Shown: positions 43,839 through 53,060, numbered from the stretch's first letter. The stretch is 63,793 bases of DNA from Burkholderia arboris (GCF_902499125.1 NZ_CABVPX010000042.1:1-63793), one strand, 5' to 3'. Program-made: numbers and translations. The notes: generated by a model from the letters alone, not told the origin.

Positions 43839-44539
43839 GCGCGCTGCTCGACATTCGCGGCCTGCGTGCGTGGTACGGATTGCAGCCCGTCCTCGACGGG
43901 GTCGATCTCGCGCTCGCGCCGGGCGAGACGCTCGCGCTGCTCGGCCGCAACGGCTCGGGGCGTTCGACGCTCGCGAAGGCCGTGATGGGGCTCGTGCGCA
44001 CGGCCGGCTCGGTGCGCGTCGCCGGTGCGGAATGCGCGGGCGCGAGGACGTTCGAGATCGCGCGGCGCGGCGTTGCTTACGTGGCCGAAAGCCGCGACGT
44101 GTTCCCGCTGCTGACGGTCCGTGACAACCTGCGGCTCGGGTTGCGCGGCGCTAGCGGCCTGGCCGAACGCGCGGCGCTCGACCGCCTGTTCGACCGCTTT
44201 CCGCTGCTGGCCGCGCGCGCGGACGTGAAAGCCGGGCGGTTGTCGGGCGGCGAGCAGCAGGTGCTCGCACTGGTGCGCGCCCTGGCCGGCAGCCCGCGCG
44301 TGCTGATCGTCGACGAGCCGGCCGAAGGGCTCGCGCCGCTCGCGGTCGACGAAGTCGGCGCGTGCCTCGCCGCGCTGCAGGCCGACGGCGTCGCGATCCT
44401 GCTGATCGAGCAGCGGCTGCAGTTCGCGCCGCGGCTCGCGCGGCGCGTCGCGGTGATGGGGCGCGGACGGATCGTCTACGACGGCGCGCTCGACGGCCTG
44501 GGCGGCGAAGTCGCCAATGCCTGGCTGAGCGCCGGGTGA
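43835..44539 (+). CDS. Branched-chain amino acid type ABC ATPase LivF, altered Walker A
   Basis: 234 residues. LivF-type: AWYGLQPVLDGV at the start, signature GRLSGGEQQVLALVRAL (about 130-146), Walker B VLIVDEPAEGLAP and IEQRL at the switch position. The P-loop reads GRNGSGRST (37-45): the conserved Lys that contacts ATP phosphates is Arg43 (codon cgt, 43961-43963). LivF proteins usually have GRNGxGKTT. The other ATPase, LivG, is normal, so the pair may hydrolyse ATP asymmetrically. Confidence 0.9.
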   Translation: MSALLDIRGLRAWYGLQPVLDGVDLALAPGETLALLGRNGSGRSTLAKAVMGLVRTAGSVRVAGAECAGARTFEIARRGVAYVAESRDVFPLLTVRDNLRLGLRGASGLAERAALDRLFDRFPLLAARADVKAGRLSGGEQQVLALVRALAGSPRVLIVDEPAEGLAPLAVDEVGACLAALQADGVAILLIEQRLQFAPRLARRVAVMGRGRIVYDGALDGLGGEVANAWLSAG

Positions 44540-44707
44540 CGGCGCGCGACCGATTGTTCGGCAAACTCCGCCAGTCAATTCGCTTCGGGCCGCTTTATCG
44601 CTGCGGTGCCGCAAAGTAAATTTCCAGTCAGGCCGGTTGCCATGGCGCCGCATCAGCGCGGCAGCCGGCGCCAACCATCGAACGTCTTCTGACCGAGGAA
44701 TGAAATC

Positions 44708-45454
44708 ATGAGCAAGCTGGCAGGCAAGGTAGCGATCGTCACGGGCGCATCGAAGGGCATCGGCGCGGCGATCGCGAAGGCACTGGCCGTCGAAGGCGCG
44801 TCGGTCGTCGTCAACTACGCGAGCAGCAAGGCGGGCGCCGATGCGGTCGTGAGCGCGATCGTCGAAGCGGGCGGCCGCGCAGTCGCGGTCGGCGGCGACG
44901 TGTCGAAGGCGGCCGACGCGCAACGCATCGTCGATACGGCGATCGACACGTACGGCCGTCTCGACGTGCTCGTCAACAATTCCGGCGTGTACGAATTCGC
45001 GCCGATCGAAGCGATCACCGAAGAGCACTATCGCCGTCAGTTCGACACGAACGTGTTCGGCGTGCTGCTGACCACTCAGGCGGCCGTCAAGCATCTCGGC
45101 GAAGGCGCGAGCATCATCAACATCAGCTCGGTGGTGACCAGCATCACGCCGCCGGCCAGCGCCGTGTACAGCGGCACGAAGGGCGCGGTCGACGCGATCA
45201 CCGGCGTGCTCGCGCTCGAACTCGGCCCGCGCAAGATCCGCGTGAACGCGATCAACCCCGGCATGATCGTGACCGAAGGCACGCACAGCGCGGGCTTCAT
45301 CGGCTCGGATCTCGACAAGCAGGTGCGCAGCGAGACGCCGCTCGGCCGCCTCGGCGAACCGGACGACATCGCGTCGGTGGCCGTGTTCCTCGCATCGGAC
45401 GATGCCCGCTGGCTGACCGGCGAGCACCTCGTCGTGAGCGGCGGGCTGAACTGA
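44708..45454 (+). CDS. Short-chain dehydrogenase/reductase
   Basis: 248 residues. Classical SDR: cofactor motif TGASKGIG (12-19), VNNSG (about 92), catalytic Ser in NISSVV (about 139), YSGTK (Tyr152, Lys156) and NPGMIVTEGTH. Resembles 3-oxoacyl-ACP reductase or glucose dehydrogenase-type enzymes; substrate unknown. It stands alone after a 168-bp gap that ends with GAGGAATGAAATC before the start; I see no other gene in that gap. Confidence 0.9.
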   Translation: MSKLAGKVAIVTGASKGIGAAIAKALAVEGASVVVNYASSKAGADAVVSAIVEAGGRAVAVGGDVSKAADAQRIVDTAIDTYGRLDVLVNNSGVYEFAPIEAITEEHYRRQFDTNVFGVLLTTQAAVKHLGEGASIINISSVVTSITPPASAVYSGTKGAVDAITGVLALELGPRKIRVNAINPGMIVTEGTHSAGFIGSDLDKQVRSETPLGRLGEPDDIASVAVFLASDDARWLTGEHLVVSGGLN

Positions 45455-45469
45455 TCCGGCGGGATTGCG

Positions 45470-45493
45470 CGATCGGCGCGCGTGCGCCGATTG
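45470..45493. terminator. Hairpin between convergent SDR and UPF0303 genes
   Basis: ATCGGCGC, loop gcgt, GCGCCGAT, extended by one G-U and one C-G pair. No T-run; placed by the convergent layout. Confidence 0.5.
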
Positions 45494-45498
45494 CGCCG

Positions 45499-45993
45499 TT
45501 ACGCGAGCATCGCCAGCGCGTTCGCGCCGACGTGCCACTGCAGGCTCTCGACGACGAGCGCGTGATTGTCTTCGGAATCGAGCCCTGCGATCGTCATCGC
45601 GCCGACGATGCCTGCGCTGGCGATCCGCAACGGTACGCTGCCGCCGTCGAGCGCATAGTCGTCGTCCGACAAGCCCTGCGATTGCAGCGACCAGCCGGCG
45701 CGGCGAAAGCGCGCGCCGACCGCGAGCGAACTCAGGCCGAAACGCAGCACCGTGTTCTGCCGGCGGCGGATCGCGTCGCTGTCGTTTGCATCGCTGCCGT
45801 CGAGCGCGCAGTAGAACAGCGGCGCCTCCTCGCCGACGATGCTCACCGCGATCGGCAGCCCGCGCCGCGTCGCGAGGTTGACCGCGATTTCCCCGATCTG
45901 GCGTGCGACGGCCGCATTGAAGCGCGGCAGCGCCGGATTCGACGCGTCGTCGTCGAAGGGATGGGGTTCGAGGCGAAAGAGGGTCGTCACCAT
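45499..45993 (-). CDS. UPF0303 / haem-degrading-domain-like protein
   Basis: 164 residues of the UPF0303 group (GlcG/HbpS-like fold): RRQNTVLRFGLSSLAVG, DDDYALDGGSVPLRI and a final VESLQWHVG are recognisable. Biochemical role unsettled. It lies 98 nt after iolB on the same strand and may be the last gene of the iol operon, or separately terminated by GC-rich inverted repeats at about 46050-46075. Confidence 0.8.
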   Translation of the reverse strand: MVTTLFRLEPHPFDDDASNPALPRFNAAVARQIGEIAVNLATRRGLPIAVSIVGEEAPLFYCALDGSDANDSDAIRRRQNTVLRFGLSSLAVGARFRRAGWSLQSQGLSDDDYALDGGSVPLRIASAGIVGAMTIAGLDSEDNHALVVESLQWHVGANALAMLA

Positions 45994-46091
45994 GGCGGCT
46001 CCGTGGCGTCGCCGGCTCAGTGTGCGCGTGCCGGGCGTCGCATCGTCGCGGGCCGCGCGCGGGCCCGTCGTCCGTTCAGTGCTGCGGCATG

Positions 46092-46910
46092 TCAGCGTTT
46101 TGGCGCCGCGTCGAGCATCCACTCGTGCGCGGGGTCGTTCTTGAACGCCCACGCGCGGCTCGGCCCGGCCATCACGTTCAGGTAGTACAGGTTGTAGCCG
46201 TGCGGCGCGACGACCGGATGGTAGCCGCGCGGCACCATCACGACGTCGTGGTTCTCGACCGCGCATGCTTCGTCGAGGCTGCGGTCGTCCGTGTACACGC
46301 GCTGGAATGCGAAGCCCTGCGGCGGGTCGATCCGGTGATAGTAGGTTTCCTCGAGCGAGGTTTCGTCGGGCGCGGCGTCGCGGTCGTGCTTGTGCGGCGG
46401 ATAGCTGCTCGAATGGCTGGCCGGCGTCACGACTTCGACCACGAGCAGCCGGTCGGCGGCCGGGTTGTCGCCCATCAGGATGTCGCACACGTAGCGCGTG
46501 TTGGTGCCTTGCCCGCGCACCGAGCGGCGCATCCGTTCGCCGTCGAGGCGCCGCACGGGCTTGTCGCCGCTCGCGTACGGCGCGGTGCACAGCGCGATTT
46601 CCGCATCGCGCGTCGCGATCAGCGTGACGCGCTTGCCGCCCGGCACGTACAGCGCGTCCGGCGAGACCTCCTCGAACACGCTGTCGCGCTTGCCGAGCGC
46701 ATCGTAGGTTGCGCCGTCGACTTCGGCACGCACGGTGCCCGTCAGCACGACGACGCACAGCTCGCGCGTGCCGGTGTCGAGCGTTTCGGCGTCGCCGGCC
46801 TTCAGGCGCAGCGCGCGAAAGCCGACATGCTTCCAGCCGGCCGATTCGGGCGTGACGTTGCAGATTTCGCGGTCGGCGGATGCCTTGACCAGCAGGGGAG
46901 AAATCGTCAT
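46092..46910 (-). CDS. iolB: 5-deoxy-glucuronate isomerase IolB
   Basis: 272 residues. Cupin-fold isomerase converting 5-deoxy-D-glucuronate to 5-dehydro-2-deoxy-D-gluconate. Family marks: SSSYPPHKHD (metal-binding His pair, about 168-177), EETYYHRIDPPQGFA (about 187-201), PRGYHPVVAPHGYNLYYLNVMAG in part near 227-249, and WMLD at the end. Follows iolE by 36 nt in the leftward operon. Confidence 0.95.
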   Translation of the reverse strand: MTISPLLVKASADREICNVTPESAGWKHVGFRALRLKAGDAETLDTGTRELCVVVLTGTVRAEVDGATYDALGKRDSVFEEVSPDALYVPGGKRVTLIATRDAEIALCTAPYASGDKPVRRLDGERMRRSVRGQGTNTRYVCDILMGDNPAADRLLVVEVVTPASHSSSYPPHKHDRDAAPDETSLEETYYHRIDPPQGFAFQRVYTDDRSLDEACAVENHDVVMVPRGYHPVVAPHGYNLYYLNVMAGPSRAWAFKNDPAHEWMLDAAPKR

Positions 46911-46946
46911 GGGGAGGGGCTCCGCAATAGGGTAGGGCTCACGCGC

Positions 46947-47876
46947 TCACGCGCTCAACCGGTCGACGATCGCACGCAGCGACTCGTAGCCCTTTTTCGC
47001 ATAGGCATAGCTCGGCGCGACGGCCGGATCCTGCTCGGCCTCGACGACGAGCCAGCCTTCGTAGCCGGCGTCCTTCAGCGTGCGCAGCGTCGCGTCGTAA
47101 TCGAGCGCACCGTCGCCCGGCACGGTGAACGTGCCGTTGATCACGCCGTTCAGGAAGCTCCAGCCGTCGTTGCGCGCCTGCGTGACGACCTGCGGCCGCA
47201 CGTCCTTGCAGTGCACGTGCGCGACACGCGACACGTGCTTCTTCAGCAGCGTCACCGGATCGGTCGCACCGCCGAAATACGCATGGCCCGTGTCGAACAG
47301 CAGGAACACCTTCGCCGGGTCGGTCAACGCCATCAGCCGGTCGACGTCGTCCGGCGACTCGACGTATGCGCCCATGTGGTGATGGTAGGCGAGCTTGATC
47401 CCGTATGTGTCGAGCAGGTGCGCGCCGAACGCATCGAGGCGCGCCGCGTAGCGCTGCCAGGCTGCGTCGTCGACGAAACGCGGCCGTTTCGCGACCGGCG
47501 TCTCGATGTTGCCCTGGATCGTGCCCGCGCATTCGCCGTAGACGACGACCTTCACGTCGTTGAACTGCAGCTTCGTCATGTGCGCGCGGCAGCGCTCGAT
47601 CTCTGCCGCGACCGCGTCGGCGTCGCTCATGCCCGGCGCGACTTCCGCGAGGAAGCCCGAATACCAGCCGGACACGCACACGAGGCCGAACTCGGCGAGC
47701 TTCGCCTTCAGCTCGGGGCCCGTCTTCGGAAACTTGTTGCCGAGCTCGAAGCCCGCATAGCCGATTTCGGCGCCTTCCTTCAGTGCCGTTTCGAGCGGCG
47801 TCTCGCCGCCGAGCGACGGCAGGTCGTCGTTCATCCACGACAGGGGATTGATGCCGATGCGGACGTTCCAGCTCAT
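46947..47876 (-). CDS. iolE: Myo-inosose-2 dehydratase IolE
   Basis: 309 residues. TIM-barrel enzyme that removes water from 2-keto-myo-inositol. Marks: GINPLSWMNDDLPSLGG (7-23), AYHHHMGAYVES (metal His, about 152-163), LLFDTGHAYFGG and VHCKDVRP (about 222). The start ATG 47876 gives the canonical N-terminus. Between iolD (62 nt upstream) and iolB. Confidence 0.96.
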   Translation of the reverse strand: MSWNVRIGINPLSWMNDDLPSLGGETPLETALKEGAEIGYAGFELGNKFPKTGPELKAKLAEFGLVCVSGWYSGFLAEVAPGMSDADAVAAEIERCRAHMTKLQFNDVKVVVYGECAGTIQGNIETPVAKRPRFVDDAAWQRYAARLDAFGAHLLDTYGIKLAYHHHMGAYVESPDDVDRLMALTDPAKVFLLFDTGHAYFGGATDPVTLLKKHVSRVAHVHCKDVRPQVVTQARNDGWSFLNGVINGTFTVPGDGALDYDATLRTLKDAGYEGWLVVEAEQDPAVAPSYAYAKKGYESLRAIVDRLSA

Positions 47877-47938
47877 GACGTGCTTCCTTGGTTCGAATGA
47901 TGGGGGGTGCGGGGCGGGTTCGTGGACAGCGTTCGTAG

Positions 47939-49822
47939 TCAACGCCGCTGCCGGGTCTTCGCGTCGAGATACGCGCGGTGTGCGGCGTCGACGCCGGTGC
48001 GTTCGGACACCTGCGGCACCGCGACTTCCCACCACGCGCCGCCGTCGTCGGTCGTGCGCCGGTGCGTGGTGTCGATCACGAGCACCTGGCTCTTCTTCGC
48101 TGCGCGGGCGCGCGTCATTTCCCGGCGTAGCTCGGCGATGTCGCGCACGTGCACGGCTTCGGCGCCCATCGCGCGGGCATGCATCGCGAAGTCGATCGTC
48201 GAGCGCTCGCCGCCCTCCGGCACGCAGTCGTCGAGCATGTTGTTGAAGCTCGCCCCGCCGCAGTTCAGCTGCAGCCGCTCGATGCAGCCGTAGCCGCGGT
48301 TGTCGAGGATCACGACGATCAGCTTGCGGCCGAGCATCACGGACGTCGCGAGTTCGGCGTTGAGCATCATGTACGAGCCGTCGCCGACGATCACGATCAC
48401 TTCGCGTTCGGGCCGCGCGAGTTTCGCGCCGAGGCCGCCTGCGACTTCGTAGCCCATGCACGAGTACGCATAGTCCATGTGATAGTTGCCCGGCACGCCG
48501 CTGCGCCACAGCTTGTGCAATTCGGCCGGCAGCGTGCCGGCCGCGCAGACGACGAGATCGTCGCGTGCGCTGTCGCGTCCCGCGTCGGCCGCGGAGTCGC
48601 GCACCGCGCCGATCACTTCCGCGTCGTACGGCAGCGTGTCCGCCGGAATGCGCGTCGTCAGCTCGGTGACGCGCGCGTTCCACGCGGCGGCCTGGTCGCG
48701 ATTCGAGGCCGTCCACGCGGGGTCGGCATGCCAGCCGGCCAGCGCGGCCGACAGCTGGCCGAGGCCCGTGCGTGCGTCGGCGATCAATTGCCGGCCGCGT
48801 TTCTTGCCGGCGTCGAACGGCTGCACGTTCAGGCTCAGCAGCGTCGCGTTGCCAAACAGCGCATGCGAGCCGGTCGTGAAATCCTGCAGCCGCGTGCCGA
48901 CCGCGAACACGACGTCGGCCTGCGCGGCCGCGCGGTTCGCGGCGGGCGAACCCGTTACGCCGATCGAGCCGAGGTTCAGCGGGTGATTCCACGTGAGGCT
49001 GCCCTTGCCGGCCTGCGATTCGGCGACCGGCACGCCGTGCGTGTCGGCGAACGCGCGCAGTGCGTCCCACGCCTGGCTGTACAGCACGCCGCCGCCAGCG
49101 ACGATCAGCGGCTTCTTCGCGGCTTTCAGCACGTCGAGCGCGTCGGCGAGTTCGAGCGCGTCGGCCGGCGGCCGGCGCATCCGGATCACCGGCGGCGCGA
49201 AGAAATCCTCGGGCCAGTCGTATGCGAAGGTCTGCACGTCCTGCGGCAGCGCGAGGCACACCGGGCCGCACTGCGCGGGGTCGGTCATCACCTGGATCGC
49301 GCGCGGCAGCGCGACGAGCAGCTGCTCGGGCGACGTGATGCGGTCGAAGTAGCGCGTCACGGGCCGGAAGCAGTCGTTCGCGCTGACGTCGCCCTGTTCG
49401 AAATCCTCGACCTGCTGCAGCACCGGGTCGGGCAGCCGCGACACGAACACGTCGCCGGGCAGCAGCAACAGCGGCAGCCGGCCGACGTGCGCCAGCGCGG
49501 CCGACGTCAGCATGTTGGTTGCGCCGGGGCCGATGCTCGACGTCGCGGCCATCATCCGCTGGCGGAAATTCGCTTTCGCGAACGCGACGGCCGCGTTGGC
49601 CATCCCTTGCTCGTTGTGTGCGCGGAACGTCGGCAGCCGGTCCTGCTCGGCATGCAGCGCTTCGCCGAGCCCGGCCACGTTGCCGTGGCCGAAGATCGCG
49701 AACACGCCGCCGCAGTACGGCAGGATTTCGGTCCGGCCGTCGGGCTGGACGACTTCGGCGCGCAGGGCGGCCAGGTAGCGCACGAGCGCCTGGCTGACGG
49801 TCAGTCTCACGGTGGTGGTCAT
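47939..49822 (-). CDS. iolD: 3D-trihydroxycyclohexane-1,2-dione hydrolase IolD
   Basis: 627 residues. Thiamine-diphosphate enzyme that opens the inositol ring. TPP-activating Glu in FRAHNEQGMANAA (about 68), central domain with VAGGGVLYS, and the TPP/Mg motif GDGSYMMLNAELATS (about 457-471) ending in DNRGYGCIERLQ. Length matches the family. It starts 46 nt after iolC. Confidence 0.96.
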   Translation of the reverse strand: MTTTVRLTVSQALVRYLAALRAEVVQPDGRTEILPYCGGVFAIFGHGNVAGLGEALHAEQDRLPTFRAHNEQGMANAAVAFAKANFRQRMMAATSSIGPGATNMLTSAALAHVGRLPLLLLPGDVFVSRLPDPVLQQVEDFEQGDVSANDCFRPVTRYFDRITSPEQLLVALPRAIQVMTDPAQCGPVCLALPQDVQTFAYDWPEDFFAPPVIRMRRPPADALELADALDVLKAAKKPLIVAGGGVLYSQAWDALRAFADTHGVPVAESQAGKGSLTWNHPLNLGSIGVTGSPAANRAAAQADVVFAVGTRLQDFTTGSHALFGNATLLSLNVQPFDAGKKRGRQLIADARTGLGQLSAALAGWHADPAWTASNRDQAAAWNARVTELTTRIPADTLPYDAEVIGAVRDSAADAGRDSARDDLVVCAAGTLPAELHKLWRSGVPGNYHMDYAYSCMGYEVAGGLGAKLARPEREVIVIVGDGSYMMLNAELATSVMLGRKLIVVILDNRGYGCIERLQLNCGGASFNNMLDDCVPEGGERSTIDFAMHARAMGAEAVHVRDIAELRREMTRARAAKKSQVLVIDTTHRRTTDDGGAWWEVAVPQVSERTGVDAAHRAYLDAKTRQRR

Positions 49823-49868
49823 CGTCGGTCGATAGAGAGGAATCGGGTGGTCGTCACGGGCACGGTCA

Positions 49869-51827
49869 TCAGGCTGCTGCGGCGGCGCGCGCGGCGGCGC
49901 GGCGGCCGAGCCACGCGTCGACCAGTTGCGCGAAATTGCCGGCCACTTCGTCGATCAGCGCCTGGTCGTCGATGCGGCCGGCGAACCAGTTCAGCGACGC
50001 ATCGGCCCACAGCGTGCGCCCGACCATGAAGCCCTTGACGATCGGGTTGGTCGCCGAGCGGAAACTGTCGACGAGGTATTGCAGCGGCTGGTTCAGGCCG
50101 AGGATCACCGCGCCGCGGCAGTGCGGGTCGCGCTCCGCGATCAGCGCGGCGAGCCGTGTCCAGCCGTCCGCGCTCAGCGGCGTGAGCTTCCACCATTCGG
50201 GCTTCACGCCGAGGTTGTAGAAGCGCGCGACCGTGCGCAGCACCGCGTCGTCCTCGGTGCCGGCCGGCGTGACCGCGCGCGGCGGAATCATTTCCAGCAG
50301 CAGTTCGTTGCCGCTGGCCCGCGTGGCTTCCCACAGTTCCAGCACGCGCTGTTCCTGTTCGACGCGCAGGTCGACGTCGTCGTCGGGGTGATAGTGGACG
50401 AGGCACTTCACGACCTGTTCGGTCGGCCAGTGCGTGAGCGACGAGCCGACCGAGCGCGTTTCGTCGAACCGCAGCGGTCTCGAGCCCGGCAGCTCGACCG
50501 GGCGGCCGACCCACCAGCCGCGCCCGGTGGCCGACGCGAGTGCGTCGCTGCCGTAGGCGCCGCCGTCGATCAGCACGCCGACGTGGCCTTCGATATGACG
50601 ATCGCGCTCGACCTGCTCGACCGCACGCACGAGCAGCCGCTTCAGCGTCTTGACCCGCGCTTCGTCCGCGCCGGCCTGCACCGCGAGTTCGTAGAACTGG
50701 CTGCGATGGTCGAATGCCATCACGCACAGGTCGTCCCATTCGCGGCGCGGCACCGTCACGCGATGCAGGTGCGCGAGCGTGCGGTCGGCGTCGACCACCG
50801 GATTGCGGCTGCCGTCGAACCAGTGCGCGAGTTCGGCCGGCGTCGGCATCGCGGCCGAGCACGCATGGCGCGACACGACGATCGCGCCGCACGCGTTCGC
50901 GATGCGCGTCGATTCGCCCCAGTCGCGCCCGCGCAGCAGCCCCGACAGCAGGCCCGACAGGAACGCGTCGCCCGCGCCGAGCACGTTGAGCACCTCGACA
51001 CGTTCGCCGAGGAAGGTCGGCGCGTCGTCGATGCTGGCCGGAATGCCGCCTTCGATCACGCAGCAGCCGAGCGCGCCGCGCTTGACGACCAGCGTCGCGT
51101 TCGTGATCGCGCGCACCGCTCGCAACGACCCGGTCAGGTCGTGCGGCACGCCGCCCGCGATCAGGAATTCCTCTTCGGTGCCGACCAGCAGGTCGAATTC
51201 GCCGAGCACCTGCTGCAGTTGCCGCGTCACCTGCGCGTCCGGCACGTAGCGGTTTTCGCCCGCGCCGCGCGCGGTCAGGCCCCACAGCACGGGGCGGTAG
51301 TCGATGTCGAGGATCCGCACGACGCCGTGGCGGCGCGCATAGCCGAGCGCGGTCAGCGACGCTTCGCGCGTGGCCGGTGTCGACAGGTGCGTGCCGGTGA
51401 TCGCCAGCGCGCGGCAACCGGCGATGAAATCCTCGCTGATCTCGTCGGCGCGCACGGCCATGTCCGCGCAGTTTTCGCGCACGAACAGCAGCGGAAACGT
51501 GTCGCGATCCTTCAGCCCGAGCAGCACCAGCGCGGTGAGGCGCTCGCGGTCGGTCTGCAGCTGGCTCGTGTCGCAGCCTTCGCGCTCGAGCGTTTCGCGC
51601 AGGAAGCGGCCCATCTGCTCGTCGCCGACGCGCGAAATCATCGCGGTCTTCAGCCCGAGCCGGGCGACGCCGAACGCGACGTTGCCCGACGAGCCGCCGA
51701 GATACATCTGGAAGCTGCGCGCGTCTTCGAGGCGGCTGCCGTACTGCTGCGCATAGAGATCCACGGCCACGCGGCCGAGGCAGGCGAGATCGATGGGGCG
51801 GTCACTCGGAAAGTTCAGCAGGCTCAT
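49869..51827 (-). CDS. iolC: Fused IolC kinase and DUF2090 aldolase
   Basis: 652 residues. The first 330 residues are a PfkB-type kinase (5-dehydro-2-deoxygluconokinase): LACLGRVAVDLYAQQ, YLGGSSGNVAFG, and the catalytic loop LNVLGAGDAFLSG (about 277-289). Residues about 340-645 are DUF2090 (RREWDDLCVMAFDHRSQF, then GLNQPLQYLVDS), the class proposed as 5-dehydro-2-deoxyphosphogluconate aldolase. One protein would thus do the IolC and IolJ steps, and no separate iolJ is seen. ATG 51827 chosen; GTG 51839 is possible. First gene of the leftward iol operon. Confidence 0.94.
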   Translation of the reverse strand: MSLLNFPSDRPIDLACLGRVAVDLYAQQYGSRLEDARSFQMYLGGSSGNVAFGVARLGLKTAMISRVGDEQMGRFLRETLEREGCDTSQLQTDRERLTALVLLGLKDRDTFPLLFVRENCADMAVRADEISEDFIAGCRALAITGTHLSTPATREASLTALGYARRHGVVRILDIDYRPVLWGLTARGAGENRYVPDAQVTRQLQQVLGEFDLLVGTEEEFLIAGGVPHDLTGSLRAVRAITNATLVVKRGALGCCVIEGGIPASIDDAPTFLGERVEVLNVLGAGDAFLSGLLSGLLRGRDWGESTRIANACGAIVVSRHACSAAMPTPAELAHWFDGSRNPVVDADRTLAHLHRVTVPRREWDDLCVMAFDHRSQFYELAVQAGADEARVKTLKRLLVRAVEQVERDRHIEGHVGVLIDGGAYGSDALASATGRGWWVGRPVELPGSRPLRFDETRSVGSSLTHWPTEQVVKCLVHYHPDDDVDLRVEQEQRVLELWEATRASGNELLLEMIPPRAVTPAGTEDDAVLRTVARFYNLGVKPEWWKLTPLSADGWTRLAALIAERDPHCRGAVILGLNQPLQYLVDSFRSATNPIVKGFMVGRTLWADASLNWFAGRIDDQALIDEVAGNFAQLVDAWLGRRAAARAAAAA

Positions 51828-51972
51828 ATCACGTGTCACGCTCGCGGCCGGCGTTCGGCGCTGCCGGCAGATTAGGGGACCGATCCTGTGGCCACGGTCC
51901 GCAACGTGCGCTGCACGACGCGGGACTGCCTGCCGCAGGAAATCGGGCTACGAACGCAGTCTAGACTTTTTG

Positions 51973-52016
51973 GAAATCCAGTTCCCTAGGTGAAATCACG
52001 TAGAAATAAATTTCCA
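51973..52016. promoter_or_regulatory. Two IolR-type operators in the divergent iol control region
   Basis: The 306-bp gap between iolC and the binding-protein gene contains GGAA-ATCCAG-TTCC (51973-51986) and AGAA-ATAAAT-TTCC (52003-52016), centred exactly 30 bp apart. GGAA-N6-TTCC is the site reported for the RpiR-type inositol regulator IolR of Sinorhizobium meliloti. TTTGGAAAT and its complement ATTTCCAAA also span the pair. This is the only AT-rich part of the gap. The rest (51840-51960, 52035-52115) shows nothing clear beyond the GGAG site before 52134. Confidence 0.65.
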
Positions 52017-52133
52017 AATTTTCGAGGAAGTGATCTACAGTTTCATCCGGATGCTTCAGTCCGTATCGGACTCGGCCCGGCGGCGCGCAACGCGCCGTCT
52101 TCCGCCCCCCGGAGATGAGGAGACAGATTGATC

Positions 52134-53060
52134 ATGAAGACCAAGCTGATGGCCGTCGCGGCCGCCGCGATCCTGGCTGCGCCGCTCGCGCATGCCGAGA
52201 AGATCGGCGTGACGATGGCATCGTTCGACGACACGTTCCTGACCATCCTGCGCAACAGCATCGCCGATTCGGCGAAGAAGGACGGCGCGACGGTGCAGAT
52301 CGAGGACGGCGGCAATGACGTCGGCAAGCAGTTGAGCCAGGTCCAGAACATGATCGCGCAGAAGGTCGACGCGATCATCGTGAACGCGGTCGATACCGAC
52401 GCGACGCCGAAGATCACGAAGATGGTGACCGCCGCGAAGATTCCGCTCGTCTACGTGAACCGCAAGCCGGTCGACTTCGACAAGCTGCCGGCGGGTGTCG
52501 CGGTCGTCGCGTCCGACGAGAAGCAGTCGGGCACGCTGCAGGCGCGCCAGGTGTGCAAGCTGCTCGGCGGCAAGGGCGACCTCCTCGTGCTGATGGGCGA
52601 GCTGTCCAACGAATCGGCGCGCGCCCGCACCAAGGACATCGAGGACGTGATCGCGACGAAGGATTGCTCGGGCATGAAGATCGTCGACAAGCGCGAAGGC
52701 AAGTGGAGCCGCACGCAGGGCCAGGACATCACGATGAACTGGCTGAGCTCCGGGACGAAGTTCGACGCGATCGTGTCGAACAACGACGAAATGGCGATCG
52801 GCGCGATCAATGCGCTGAAGGCCGCGCGCAAGTTGACGCCGAAAACCGTCGTCGCGGGTATCGACGCGACGCCGGACGGTCTCGCGTCGATGAAGGCCGG
52901 CGAGCTGAAGGTGTCGGTCTACCAGAATGCGGCCGGGCAGGGTGCGCAGGCGGTGGCCGCCGCGCTCAAGCTCGCGAAGAAGCAGCCGGTCGACCGCTAC
53001 GTGAACGTGCCGTTCGAGCTCGTGACGCCCGAGAACATGAGCCAGTACGCGAAGCACTGA
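52134..53060 (+). CDS. Inositol-type sugar ABC transporter binding protein
   Basis: 308 residues. Sec signal 1-21 (LAHA cleavage), then a periplasmic-binding-protein type 1 fold: IGVTMASFDDTFLTILRNSI, DAIIVNAVDTDATP, FDAIVSNNDEMAIGAINAL (part) and GIDATPDGL. It resembles ribose-type binding proteins; position in the iol cluster suggests myo-inositol (IbpA-like), which is inference. Start ATG 52134, with TTG 52128 as an alternative. First gene of the rightward transport operon. Confidence 0.9.
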   Translation: MKTKLMAVAAAAILAAPLAHAEKIGVTMASFDDTFLTILRNSIADSAKKDGATVQIEDGGNDVGKQLSQVQNMIAQKVDAIIVNAVDTDATPKITKMVTAAKIPLVYVNRKPVDFDKLPAGVAVVASDEKQSGTLQARQVCKLLGGKGDLLVLMGELSNESARARTKDIEDVIATKDCSGMKIVDKREGKWSRTQGQDITMNWLSSGTKFDAIVSNNDEMAIGAINALKAARKLTPKTVVAGIDATPDGLASMKAGELKVSVYQNAAGQGAQAVAAALKLAKKQPVDRYVNVPFELVTPENMSQYAKH

